Positions 1 to 5,275 are shown, counted from the first letter of the stretch. The stretch is DNA of 5,275 bases from a bacterium MnTg04 (GCA_008975185.1 BFAU01000174.1:1-5275); one strand, 5' to 3'. The notes: generated by a model not told the origin, from the sequence alone. Numbers and translations: made by a program.

Positions 1-223
1 GGCCTTGCGGCGGTTTGCCGAATTCACGGATATCGGCGCCAGCGATAAATGTCCGGCCGGCGCAGTAAATAATTACCGCCTTGATCCCATCGTCGCCGGC
101 TGCTTCAGCAAGACAGTCGCTGATGCCTTTGCGCACGGCGTGAGACAAGGCGTTGACCGGTGGGTTGTCGATCGTGATGACCGCGACCTGACCATGCCGG
201 GCCAGCGTAACTGTTTCGCTCAT
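1..223 (-). CDS. N-terminus of FadJ-like enoyl-CoA hydratase / 3-hydroxyacyl-CoA dehydrogenase (partial)
   Basis: Only the first 74 codons are present; the gene runs off the left edge. The ATG at 223-221 starts a protein beginning MSETVTLARHGQVAVITIDN. The visible part is the start of a crotonase fold: the first beta hairpin, then PPVNALSH at about residues 21-28, then GRTFIAGADIREFGKPP at 56-72. The IAGADI segment forms the first half of the oxyanion hole that holds the acyl-CoA thioester. The combination of NPPVNALSHAVR with FIAGADIREFGKPP is, from memory of the family, typical of the roughly 700-residue multifunctional fatty-acid oxidation proteins with a C-terminal NAD-dependent 3-hydroxyacyl-CoA dehydrogenase. 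It is less like the single-domain hydratase PaaF. The gene lies 97 bases downstream of paaE on the same strand, so it may belong to the paa operon or start from its own promoter. Inferred role: hydration and dehydrogenation of dehydroadipyl-CoA-type intermediates. The crotonase assignment is firm; the bifunctional assignment rests on the N-terminus only. Confidence 0.82.
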   Translation of the reverse strand, partial: MSETVTLARHGQVAVITIDNPPVNALSHAVRKGISDCLAEAAGDDGIKAVIIYCAGRTFIAGADIREFGKPPQG

Positions 224-232
224 CCAGTTTTA

Positions 233-276
233 TCCCCGGGTGATGGTGGGCGTTTATTGTAGCGTTTTACCGGGGA
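233..276. repeat. 7-bp inverted repeat around a TACAAT box, paaE / FadJ-like spacer
   Basis: The spacer downstream of paaE contains TCCCCGG at 233-239 and its exact complement CCGGGGA at 270-276, with 30 bases between them. On the minus strand a TACAAT hexamer (261-256) lies between the arms and could be a -10 box for the truncated downstream gene. No good -35 hexamer is visible 16-18 bases upstream of it. The arrangement could be a regulator site framing a promoter, but arms of this length are not rare in a spacer of about 100 bases. There is no T-run, so it does not look like a terminator. Confidence 0.2.
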
Positions 277-320
277 AACTATTAATCGATAGCGACCGTG
301 GGCCCATCCCGACCCGGCGA

Positions 321-1403
321 TCAGGCCTTGTCGTAGTCGATGATCAATGTCCTGCTTAGCGGGTGCGCCTGGCAGGCCAGGATAAATCCTTCCTCGACTT
401 CCCAGGCCTCCAGTGCGTAGTTTTCTTCCATCTCCACTTTGCCTTCGCGCAGGTGCGTGCGGCAGGTCGAGCAGACTCCCGCCTCGCAGGAGGCGGGCAG
501 GTCCAGGCCATGTTCGCGGCCCGCTTCCAGCACCGTCATGCCATCCATAGGCATCGAAAACTTTTTCGTATGTCCATCCAGGATTACCGTGACGCTGGCG
601 ATACCCTCGGCTTCCTCGGTCGGCTGCGGGGCAACGGCTTTTGGCGTCTTTTCAGTTTTCTTGCTGACCGCAAACCGCTCGCTGTGAATATTGCCGCTGC
701 CGATGCCGAGTTCAACGAGAGTTTCCTTGACCGTATCGATCATCGTGCCGGGCCCGCATATAAAAACTTCATCGGCGGTCAGGCCCGCACAGAAACCCTG
801 GTAGAGCTGGCGAACTTTGTCCGCATCGAAACGCCCGCTGGCTATTTCGAATTCCTGCTCCTCCCGGCTGAAAACGAAATGCAGCGACAGTCGGTCAGGG
901 TACTGGTTTTTCAGGGCGTACAACTCCTCGAGAAACATCGTGCTTTCCTGGGTCCTGTTGGCGTAGAACAGGAAAAATCGGCTTTGCGGTTCTGTAGCCA
1001 GCGTGGTTTGCACTATCGAAAGCAGGGGCGTAATTCCGCTACCGGAGACGAACGCCACATAGTTTTTCTTTTTTTCCGCCGATAACGGAGTCTGGAAGTG
1101 GCCAACCGGCGGCATCACCTCGAGCATATCCCCGGCCTTCAGAGTCCTGGCGATATAGCCGGAAAACAGACCGTTTTTCTGCACACGAACGCCGATGCGC
1201 AGCTCCGGGTCGTTGATCGCGCTGCATATCGAATAAGTTCGCCTGACCTGCTCGCCGTTGATCTCGGCGCGTACCGGCAGGTGCTGGCCCTGGACAAAGG
1301 CGTACTCATCGCGGAGTTCCTCCGGCACGCTCAGATAAACGCACACCGAATCCGGGGTCTCCGGTTCGATTCGGGCGACCTCAAGTTTGTGAAAATGTTT
1401 CAT
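321..1403 (-). CDS. paaE: Phenylacetyl-CoA epoxidase reductase subunit PaaE
   Basis: Electron-transfer subunit of the ring-1,2-phenylacetyl-CoA epoxidase. It takes electrons from NADPH through FAD and a [2Fe-2S] centre to the PaaA diiron site in the cytoplasm. The 360-residue protein has three parts. An FAD-binding barrel contains RTYS at 55-58. A nucleotide-binding domain contains GSGITPLLS at 121-129 and CGPGTM at 216-221. A C-terminal plant-type ferredoxin domain runs from about 270 to 360. Its cluster cysteines are C306, C311 and C314 (pattern CxxxxCxxC) and C344, all present. A linker rich in Lys, Pro, Ala and Glu at about 247-268 separates reductase and ferredoxin, as usual in this family. 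The length matches E. coli PaaE (about 356). The ATG at 1403-1401 has only a weak ribosome site. Unusually, the gene is not next to paaD: a DUF6356-type gene and two spacers lie between them. The gene looks intact, and no alternative function fits better. Confidence 0.96.
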   Translation of the reverse strand: MKHFHKLEVARIEPETPDSVCVYLSVPEELRDEYAFVQGQHLPVRAEINGEQVRRTYSICSAINDPELRIGVRVQKNGLFSGYIARTLKAGDMLEVMPPVGHFQTPLSAEKKKNYVAFVSGSGITPLLSIVQTTLATEPQSRFFLFYANRTQESTMFLEELYALKNQYPDRLSLHFVFSREEQEFEIASGRFDADKVRQLYQGFCAGLTADEVFICGPGTMIDTVKETLVELGIGSGNIHSERFAVSKKTEKTPKAVAPQPTEEAEGIASVTVILDGHTKKFSMPMDGMTVLEAGREHGLDLPASCEAGVCSTCRTHLREGKVEMEENYALEAWEVEEGFILACQAHPLSRTLIIDYDKA

Positions 1404-1424
1404 TTGCTCAATTTCTAGTGTACT

Positions 1425-1484
1425 GCCAGCTGGGAATTTATCATCGCTGGCGTGAGATTTCCGGCTTTACCTGGCATGGGCCAG
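1425..1484. repeat. Short GC-rich inverted repeats upstream of paaE
   Basis: The 95-base spacer between the DUF6356-type gene and paaE holds GCCAGC at 1425-1430 paired with GCTGGC at 1446-1451 (15-base loop). It also holds CTGGC at 1471-1475 paired with GCCAG at 1480-1484 (4-base loop). The CTGGC/GCCAG word thus occurs several times within 60 bases and could fold in the transcript just before the paaE start. Neither stem is followed by a T-run on the minus strand, so an intrinsic terminator is not supported. Possible roles are an mRNA-stabilising or translation-modulating hairpin, or none. Confidence 0.25.
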
Positions 1485-1498
1485 CCAGCCTACACGAA

Positions 1499-1702
1499 TC
1501 ACATTTTTTCCATGGTTTTACGCCGATCCTGCAGCATAGCGTTCAATGTCTGGATCGCGTTTGAGCCCGTGCGAGCAAACCACCACGGACAGATGGCATG
1601 AACAACGGCCGCAAGTCCTGAAAATATCATGAATAGCCCCACACGAGCGGCGAACAAAAAATGCTCGAAATAGGACTCACCTACTTCATCCAGATGCTTC
1701 AC
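1499..1702 (-). CDS. DUF6356-type small membrane protein between paaD and paaE
   Basis: A 67-residue protein of unknown function. The start is GTG at 1702-1700: the nearby ATG at 1710 runs into TGA after two codons, and an in-frame TAA lies a short way upstream. A GAAGAG ribosome site (1717-1712) sits 9 bases before the GTG. Near the N-terminus is VGESYFEH (residues 7-14). It is followed by one hydrophobic segment at about 19-43, containing GLAAVVHAICPWWF (29-42), then ARTGS (43-47) and a basic tail ending DRRKTMEKM. This pattern of an (S/G)E-x-YFEH box, then a membrane helix with xxHAxxP and a following TGS, is what I recall for the DUF6356 family. Members of that family are about 60-80 residues long and have no known biochemical role; some carry a vague capsule-biosynthesis label. 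A single-pass inner-membrane protein is predicted. It sits inside an otherwise tight epoxidase operon, which suggests co-expression but does not prove a role in phenylacetate use. Confidence 0.82.
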   Translation of the reverse strand: MKHLDEVGESYFEHFLFAARVGLFMIFSGLAAVVHAICPWWFARTGSNAIQTLNAMLQDRRKTMEKM

Positions 1703-1711
1703 ATTTCCATA

Positions 1712-1717
1712 CTCTTC
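1712..1717 (-). promoter_or_regulatory. Ribosome site supporting the GTG start of the DUF6356-type gene
   Basis: On the minus strand GAAGAG lies 9 bases before the GTG at 1702. It is the only purine-rich match at a sensible distance. It decides the start, because the ATG at 1710 is out of frame and stops at once. Confidence 0.5.
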
Positions 1718-1760
1718 AGGACTCAGTAAATATTAACATTTGATTCAATCCAAAGACTGC

Positions 1761-1788
1761 TGGATATCTTTTTTTCATGTGCTGTCAA
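1761..1788 (-). promoter_or_regulatory. Candidate sigma-70 promoter overlapping the paaD stop
   Basis: On the minus strand a perfect TTGACA (1788-1783) overlaps the last codons and TGA stop of paaD. Sixteen bases later comes TATCCA (about 1766-1761), which matches the first three positions of TATAAT and lacks the important final T. The spacer contains a run of seven A. The following leader down to the GTG at 1702 is clearly more AT-rich than the neighbouring genes. A promoter here would drive the DUF6356-type gene and possibly paaE independently of the upstream paa genes. The -35 match is strong and the -10 weak, so this is a candidate only. Confidence 0.35.
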
Positions 1789-2294
1789 ATGCATTTGAAA
1801 TACTCGAAAGGCTCCAGGCATTCGTTGCACTTATAGGAGGCCTTGCAGGCCGTCGAGCCGAATTCACTGATCTTTCGCGTGTTCTCGGTGCCGCATCTCG
1901 GGCAGGCGACGATTCGTTCCGCAATTATGGTATCGCCGAGCATCTTACCGCGTGCCGCCCCTTTTTCCGGTGGCGCAATGCCATACTCGCGCAATTTCTC
2001 GCGCCCGCGATCGCTGATCCAGTCGCTGGTCCATGGTGGCGACAGCACCCGCCGTACGGATACCCGATCGATACCCCCCGATTGCAACGACTTGACGACG
2101 CTGTCCTCGATGACTTCGGTCGCGGGGCAACCCGAATAGGTGGGCGCGACGCCGACAGTCACCTTTGCGCCATCGACTTCCACCGAGCGCACGATGCCAA
2201 GATCGACGATGCTCAACACGGGAATTTCCGGGTCGGGTATTTGCTCCAGTATTTCCCAGGCCGATGCTTCAAGGGTTTTGCGCTGAGCTGCCAT
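1785..2294 (-). CDS. paaD: Phenylacetate pathway Fe-S maturation protein PaaD
   Basis: A 169-residue MIP18/DUF59-family protein encoded with the phenylacetyl-CoA epoxidase. It is needed for the pathway and is thought to help assemble or repair the iron centre of the complex rather than act as a catalytic subunit. The N-terminal domain has the family motif DPEIPVLSIVDLG at 21-33 and TYSGCPATE at 52-60, whose Cys56 is the conserved reactive cysteine. The C-terminal part is a zinc-ribbon-like domain with CPRC at 131-134 and further cysteines at 150, 156, 159 and 168. The length matches E. coli PaaD (about 165). The frame stays open upstream, but the ATG at 2294-2292 is preferred because it gives the usual N-terminus and avoids a long overlap with paaC. 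It starts 4 bases after the paaC stop, which suggests translational coupling. No strong ribosome site of its own is seen. Confidence 0.95.
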   Translation of the reverse strand: MAAQRKTLEASAWEILEQIPDPEIPVLSIVDLGIVRSVEVDGAKVTVGVAPTYSGCPATEVIEDSVVKSLQSGGIDRVSVRRVLSPPWTSDWISDRGREKLREYGIAPPEKGAARGKMLGDTIIAERIVACPRCGTENTRKISEFGSTACKASYKCNECLEPFEYFKCI

Positions 2295-2298
2295 GGTC

Positions 2299-3057
2299 TT
2301 ACCAGTTGGCGCCCGGGTAGGTGCGTTGCAGGCTTTGCATCTCGGCCAGGATGTAACCCAAATGCTCGCTGTGATGGCCTTGCTTGCCACCGGAATCCAT
2401 CCAGCCATCTGCCGGTTTTTGCAAAGTGGCTTTGCTCAGCAACGCATCGATTTGCCGATGCCATTGTTCACGCAGGGCTGTCAGATCCGGCCCTTCCCAT
2501 TCTGCCTGCATGATTCGATCGACCTGGTCAGCTTCGAACAGCTCTCCGGTGTAGGTCCACAGACGATCGATCGCGTGCTGCACCCGCCGGTGGCTCTCAT
2601 CGGTGCCATCGCCGAGACGAATCAGCCAGTGGCTGGCATGGCGGATGTGGTAAGTGGACTCCCTGATTGCGCACGCGGCAATTTCGGCGAGTTTCCTGGC
2701 CGGGGATGACGCCAGGGCTTCAAGCTGAAGTGAATAAAATGTTTCGAACAACACCAGCCGGGCGATGGTCTCGCCGAAATCCCCGTTTGGCTGTTCAAGC
2801 AGCAGGACATTGCCGTAATCCCAACCGTCTCTGAGAAAACAGATCTCGTCTTCGTTTCGCCCATTGCCATCGAGTTCACCGGCGTAGGAGAAGAACATTC
2901 GCGCCTGCCCGACATAGTCGAGAGCGAAATTGGCCATCGCCATTTCTTCTTCGAGCTCCGGCCCGTGGCCAACCCACTCGGAAAGCCGCTGCGCCATGAC
3001 AATGGCGTTGTCCCCCATGCGCGTGGCATATGTGATCAGTGCTTGTTCTTTGGTCAT
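2299..3057 (-). CDS. paaC: Phenylacetyl-CoA epoxidase subunit PaaC
   Basis: Structural, non-catalytic ferritin-like subunit that pairs with PaaA in the ring-1,2-phenylacetyl-CoA epoxidase. The 252-residue protein (E. coli PaaC about 248) is all-helical in character. Family segments seen in order are EEEMAMANFALDYVGQAR at 36-53, DYGNVLLLEQPNGDF at 80-94, RESTYHIRHASHW at 132-144, and a C-terminal block KQGHHSEHLGYILAEMQSL at 225-243 followed by QRTYPGANW. These blocks are typical of PaaC and distinguish it from PaaA. The ATG at 3057-3055 is 15 bases after the paaB stop. Its ribosome site is weak, so expression probably depends on translation arriving from paaB. The 3' end abuts paaD with only 4 bases between. 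No frameshift or missing block is seen. Confidence 0.97.
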   Translation of the reverse strand: MTKEQALITYATRMGDNAIVMAQRLSEWVGHGPELEEEMAMANFALDYVGQARMFFSYAGELDGNGRNEDEICFLRDGWDYGNVLLLEQPNGDFGETIARLVLFETFYSLQLEALASSPARKLAEIAACAIRESTYHIRHASHWLIRLGDGTDESHRRVQHAIDRLWTYTGELFEADQVDRIMQAEWEGPDLTALREQWHRQIDALLSKATLQKPADGWMDSGGKQGHHSEHLGYILAEMQSLQRTYPGANW

Positions 3058-3072
3058 CTGGTCAACCGGCCC

Positions 3073-3360
3073 TTATATATTTTCGACATCGTCCGGAATC
3101 TTGTAAAAAGTTGGATGGCGGTAGATCTTGTCGGCAGCCGGCTCGAACAATGAGTCGCTGTCCGCCGGATCGGAGGCGACGATCTCGGTGGATTTGACAA
3201 CCCAGATGCTGACCCCCTCGTTGCGCCGGGTATACAGATCGCGTGCATGGTCAAGCGCCATCGTCTCATCGGCGGCGTGGATACTGCCAAAATGGCGGTG
3301 GCTCAGACCCGATCGGGCGCGGATGAATACTTCGTATAATGGCCAGTCGGTTTTACTCAT
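3073..3360 (-). CDS. paaB: Phenylacetyl-CoA epoxidase subunit PaaB
   Basis: Small subunit of the ring-1,2-phenylacetyl-CoA epoxidase. In the studied enzymes it joins PaaA-PaaC pairs into the larger complex and is needed for activity in vivo. The predicted protein is 95 residues, the same length as E. coli PaaB. It shows the family N-terminus WPLYEVFIRARSGLSHRHFG at 6-25, the segment HAADETMALDHARDLYTRR at 28-46, SIWVVKST at 51-58, and the C-terminal HPTFYKIPDDVE at 82-93. The frame is open far upstream, inside paaA, but the ATG at 3360-3358 is chosen because a good GAGGA ribosome site precedes it and it gives the standard length. The gene begins 7 bases after the paaA stop and ends 15 bases before paaC. 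Confidence 0.97.
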   Translation of the reverse strand: MSKTDWPLYEVFIRARSGLSHRHFGSIHAADETMALDHARDLYTRRNEGVSIWVVKSTEIVASDPADSDSLFEPAADKIYRHPTFYKIPDDVENI

Positions 3361-3364
3361 GGTT

Positions 3365-3369
3365 TCCTC
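3365..3369 (-). promoter_or_regulatory. paaB ribosome site overlapping the paaA stop
   Basis: GAGGA on the minus strand, 4 bases before the paaB ATG at 3360, shares its first bases with the TGA stop of paaA. Ribosomes finishing paaA therefore end on the paaB start site, which favours coupled, stoichiometric synthesis. It also fixes the paaB start. Confidence 0.7.
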
Positions 3370-4357
3370 ATGCTGCGTCTCTTGCCGCTTGTTTTTCCGC
3401 ATAAGCGCTCGCGGCCTCCCGAACCCAGCGGCCTTTATCGTGGGCGCTGTTTCGCGCTTCCAGTCGCTCGCGGTTGCATTTTCCGTTGCCCTTGAGCACT
3501 TCCCAAAACTCCTCCCAGTCAATTTCCCCGAATCGGTAGTGGCCGGTTTTTTGGTCAAAAACGAGATCTTCATCCGGCATTTTTAGCCCCAGGTATTCGG
3601 CTTGCGGCACGGTCACATCGACAAACTTCTGGCGCAGTTCGTCATTGCTGATGCGCTTGATTTTCCATGCCATCGACTGGGCGCTGTGCTCAGAGGTCTT
3701 GTCGCTGGGGCCAAACATCATCAGCGATGGCCACCACCAGCGGTCCAGGGCGCCCTGTGCCATGCGCTTTTGCTCATCCGTGCCCCGGCACAGTTCGAGC
3801 ATGATTTCATAGCCCTGTCGCTGGTGAAAACTCTCTTCCTTGCAGACTCGGACCATCGCCCTGGCATAGGGGCCGTATGAACAGCGGCACAGCGGAATCT
3901 GGTTCATGATCGCGGCGCCGTCGACCAGCCAGCCGATCGTGCCGATATCGGCCCAGCTAATCGTCGGGTAATTGAAAATACTCGAGTATTTGGCTTTCCC
4001 GCTGAGCAAGTCTGCGACCAGGTTGTCGCGGGATACCCCCAGCGTTTCCGTGGCACCGTATATATACAGGCCATGACCGGCTTCATCCTGAACCTTGGCC
4101 AGCAGTATGGCCTTGCGCCGTAGAGTCGGCGCACGGGTAATCCAGTTGCCCTCGGGCAGCATGCCGACGATCTCGGAATGGGCGTGCTGTGACATCTGCC
4201 GGATCAGGGTCTTGCGGTAACCCGATGGCATCCAGTCTTTGGGCTCGATTTTCTCGTCGGCGTCGATCCGTGCCTGGAAAGCAGCGAGGCGTCCGGGTGT
4301 GTCGGCGGGATCGGCGGCCGATTTTTTCTGCTTTTGGTCAAGACCCTGGGTATACAT
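3368..4357 (-). CDS. paaA: Phenylacetyl-CoA epoxidase catalytic subunit PaaA
   Basis: Catalytic diiron subunit of the ring-1,2-phenylacetyl-CoA epoxidase, which inserts one oxygen atom from O2 into the aromatic ring of phenylacetyl-CoA. The protein is 329 residues, in the normal range (E. coli about 309), with a hydrophilic N-terminal extension of roughly 20 residues. Ferritin-like metal-site motifs are present: the Glu in HSEIVGMLPEGNW (Glu62), the ExxH pair in VQDEAGHGLY (Glu92, His95) and the second ExxH in KEESFHQRQG (Glu175, His178). Assigning these as ligands follows the family pattern. Other PaaA hallmarks are DRWWWPSLMMFGPSD at 205-219 and the C-terminal DWEEFWEVLKGNGKCNRER at 280-298. 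The ATG at 4357-4355 has a GGAG site 5 bases upstream. It follows paaI by 59 bases, the longest gap within the tight part of the operon, with no clear promoter seen there. Confidence 0.98.
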   Translation of the reverse strand: MYTQGLDQKQKKSAADPADTPGRLAAFQARIDADEKIEPKDWMPSGYRKTLIRQMSQHAHSEIVGMLPEGNWITRAPTLRRKAILLAKVQDEAGHGLYIYGATETLGVSRDNLVADLLSGKAKYSSIFNYPTISWADIGTIGWLVDGAAIMNQIPLCRCSYGPYARAMVRVCKEESFHQRQGYEIMLELCRGTDEQKRMAQGALDRWWWPSLMMFGPSDKTSEHSAQSMAWKIKRISNDELRQKFVDVTVPQAEYLGLKMPDEDLVFDQKTGHYRFGEIDWEEFWEVLKGNGKCNRERLEARNSAHDKGRWVREAASAYAEKQAARDAA

Positions 4358-4362
4358 GGAAG

Positions 4363-4366
4363 CTCC
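4363..4366 (-). promoter_or_regulatory. paaA ribosome binding site
   Basis: GGAG on the minus strand sits 5 bases before the paaA ATG at 4357, a textbook spacing that supports this start. Most other starts in the block have weaker sites, which suggests that paaA is loaded with ribosomes independently and then feeds paaB to paaD by coupling. Confidence 0.6.
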
Positions 4367-4416
4367 GCAAATGCTATGGCAACAGGCTCGGCAAATAATA
4401 GCGTATTTTGGCGGCG

Positions 4417-4854
4417 TTACCCTTGCTCCAGGTCATCGAGCAGCGATCTGTCCAGCGCGCTGGATCGTCCCTGGAACATGGCAACCAGCACGTCGTCCTG
4501 GTTGCGTACGCTGACTTCATAAAGGCCGGCCCGGCGGCCACGGTGTATCTCCCGCGCATCGGCGCACAGCACATCGCCAGCGTGTACCGGTTTCAGGAAA
4601 TCGATACTCGCCCCGGCTGCCACCGTGACCCGGTCGTAGGCGTTGCAGGCAAAGGCGAACGCGGTGTCCGCCAGCGCAAAAACATAGCCGCCATGGCAAA
4701 TGCCGAAGCCGTTGAGCATGGCGGCGGTTACGCTCATACGAGCCTCGGCCGAGCCGGGTTGCGCGATCGTGACCTCGATGCCCAGCGCCTGCGATGCCAG
4801 GTCCTTGGCATACATCGCATCCCGGCACGCCCTGGCTTGCTCAAGATCGGTCAC
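4417..4854 (-). CDS. paaI: Hydroxyphenylacetyl-CoA thioesterase PaaI
   Basis: Hotdog-fold acyl-CoA thioesterase of the phenylacetate pathway. It hydrolyses hydroxylated phenylacetyl-CoA and related stalled thioesters, freeing CoA and preventing build-up of reactive intermediates. The predicted protein is 145 residues (E. coli PaaI 140). The active-site stretch is MLNGFGICHGGYVFALADTA at 46-65. It contains the conserved Asn48, the HGG loop at 54-56 and Asp63, the expected catalytic acid by family alignment. IDFLKPVHAGD at 84-94 and the strand with VAMFQGRS at 124-131 complete the fold. The frame is open well upstream into paaG. The GTG at 4854-4852, 4 bases after the paaG stop, gives a family-like N-terminus, and no ATG lies between. 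The ribosome site is weak, so coupling to paaG is likely. An ATG at codon 14 would cut off residues that align with E. coli PaaI and is rejected. Confidence 0.92.
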   Translation of the reverse strand: MTDLEQARACRDAMYAKDLASQALGIEVTIAQPGSAEARMSVTAAMLNGFGICHGGYVFALADTAFAFACNAYDRVTVAAGASIDFLKPVHAGDVLCADAREIHRGRRAGLYEVSVRNQDDVLVAMFQGRSSALDRSLLDDLEQG

Positions 4855-4858
4855 TGGT

Positions 4859-5275
4859 CTATTTGCCCTTGAATATTGCTTCGCGTTTTTCCATGAAGGC
4901 GGTAACGCCTTCATGGTAATCCTCGGTACGACCGGCTTCGCGTTGCAGGTCGCGCTCAAGATCCAGTTGCTGGTCCAGCGTGTTGCCCCAGCTCGCGTTC
5001 AGCGCTTTCTTGATCAGCGCGAGGCCATGGGTTGGCTGGCTGGCGAAATGCACGCACAAAGCGTCCGCCTCGGGCATCAATTGTTCATCGTCGACGCAGC
5101 GCCAGATCAGGCCCCATTCGACCGCCTGCTCCGCGCTGAGCGAATCGCCCAACATGGCCAGTGCCGTCGCTCGCGCAGGTCCCAGCAGTCTCGGCAATAT
5201 CCAGGTGCCCCCGGAATCTGGAATCAACCCCAGCTTGCAAAAGGCCTGGATGAATTTCGCCGATTGCGCCGCGAT
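4859..5275 (-). CDS. paaG: 1,2-epoxyphenylacetyl-CoA isomerase PaaG (C-terminal part)
   Basis: Crotonase-family enzyme that converts the ring epoxide of phenylacetyl-CoA to oxepin-CoA. It can also shift double bonds in the later unsaturated intermediates. The last 138 codons are present; the 5' part lies beyond the right edge, so about half of a roughly 262-residue protein is visible. The fragment opens with IAAQSAKFIQAFCKLGLIPD and continues SGGTWILPRLLG. The Asp in IPDSGG is the catalytic acid position of PaaG, which distinguishes it from hydratases that carry Glu there. LSAEQAVEWGLIWRCVDDEQL follows, and the C-terminus ends DYHEGVTAFMEKREAIFKGK, the usual crotonase tail. It stops at 4861-4859 with paaI starting 4 bases later. 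There is no sign of frameshift in the visible part. Confidence 0.95.
   Translation of the reverse strand: MAAQSAKFIQAFCKLGLIPDSGGTWILPRLLGPARATALAMLGDSLSAEQAVEWGLIWRCVDDEQLMPEADALCVHFASQPTHGLALIKKALNASWGNTLDQQLDLERDLQREAGRTEDYHEGVTAFMEKREAIFKGK

Noticed and set aside
363..1085. Long plus-strand open frame of 240 codons opposite paaE
   Set aside because: It is antisense to a clearly recognised PaaE with all cofactor motifs. The product resembles nothing known and is explained by codon bias on the opposite strand.
1764..1780. Run of seven T on the plus strand as a terminator tail
   Set aside because: There is no GC-rich stem immediately before it and no plus-strand gene that would need a terminator. 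On the minus strand it reads as A's inside a promoter-like spacer.
2295..2408. Longer PaaD reading frame starting inside paaC (207 residues)
   Set aside because: The extra 38 residues are a shadow of the paaC 3' end and are absent from known PaaD proteins.
1740..2513. Plus-strand open frame of 257 codons opposite paaD and paaC
   Set aside because: It lies antisense across two well-supported genes with conserved motifs, has no ribosome site and shows no recognisable domain.
3361..3573. Longer PaaB reading frame starting inside paaA (166 residues)
   Set aside because: The added segment is an out-of-frame reading of paaA. The ATG at 3360 has a proper ribosome site and gives the exact family length of 95.
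4358..4416. Imperfect direct repeat (GCAAATGCTATGGC / GCAAATAATAGCG) before paaA as an operator
   Set aside because: Only the GCAAAT core and scattered bases match, there is no dyad symmetry and no promoter hexamers at proper spacing. It is most likely chance.
4855..4959. Longer PaaI reading frame starting inside paaG (180 residues)
   Set aside because: It would overlap paaG by about 100 bases and add residues not found in PaaI. The GTG at 4854 gives the usual length and N-terminus.

Overview
The window is part of a phenylacetate (paa) degradation gene cluster, read entirely from the minus strand. Reading right to left, the order is paaG (3' part only), paaI, paaA, paaB, paaC, paaD, a small membrane protein of the DUF6356 type, paaE, and the first 74 codons of a FadJ-like bifunctional enoyl-CoA hydratase / 3-hydroxyacyl-CoA dehydrogenase. 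The moderately high GC content, Shine-Dalgarno-type starts and the PaaABCDE set fit a proteobacterium. A gamma- or betaproteobacterium is most likely, but the window alone cannot settle the genus.

Layout: positions 5275-3073 hold paaG-paaI-paaA-paaB, and 3057-1785 hold paaC-paaD. Most junctions in this block are 4 to 15 bases; only paaI-paaA is longer, at 59 bases. This spacing indicates one operon. The block is then interrupted by a 381-base interval (1404-1784). Its first part is AT-rich and carries a perfect TTGACA box overlapping the paaD stop, followed by a 67-codon gene with a GTG start (1702-1499) and a 95-base spacer before paaE (1403-321). A 97-base spacer separates paaE from the last, truncated gene (223-1).

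How the genes work together: phenylacetyl-CoA is epoxidised on its ring by the diiron oxygenase PaaA with PaaB and PaaC. PaaE supplies electrons from NADPH, and PaaD is thought to mature the iron-sulfur or diiron centre. PaaG isomerises the epoxide to oxepin-CoA. PaaI, a hotdog thioesterase, releases CoA from stalled or toxic thioesters. The bifunctional enzyme at the left edge could carry out the later beta-oxidation-like hydration and dehydrogenation steps, but that is inference. The ligase (PaaK), ring hydrolase (PaaZ), thiolase (PaaJ) and regulator (PaaX or PaaR) are not in the window.

The catabolic genes look intact and conventional, with all the key residues checked in place. The least expected element is the DUF6356-type gene with its own AT-rich leader, placed inside an otherwise tight epoxidase operon. 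No mobile element, CRISPR array or RNA gene was seen.
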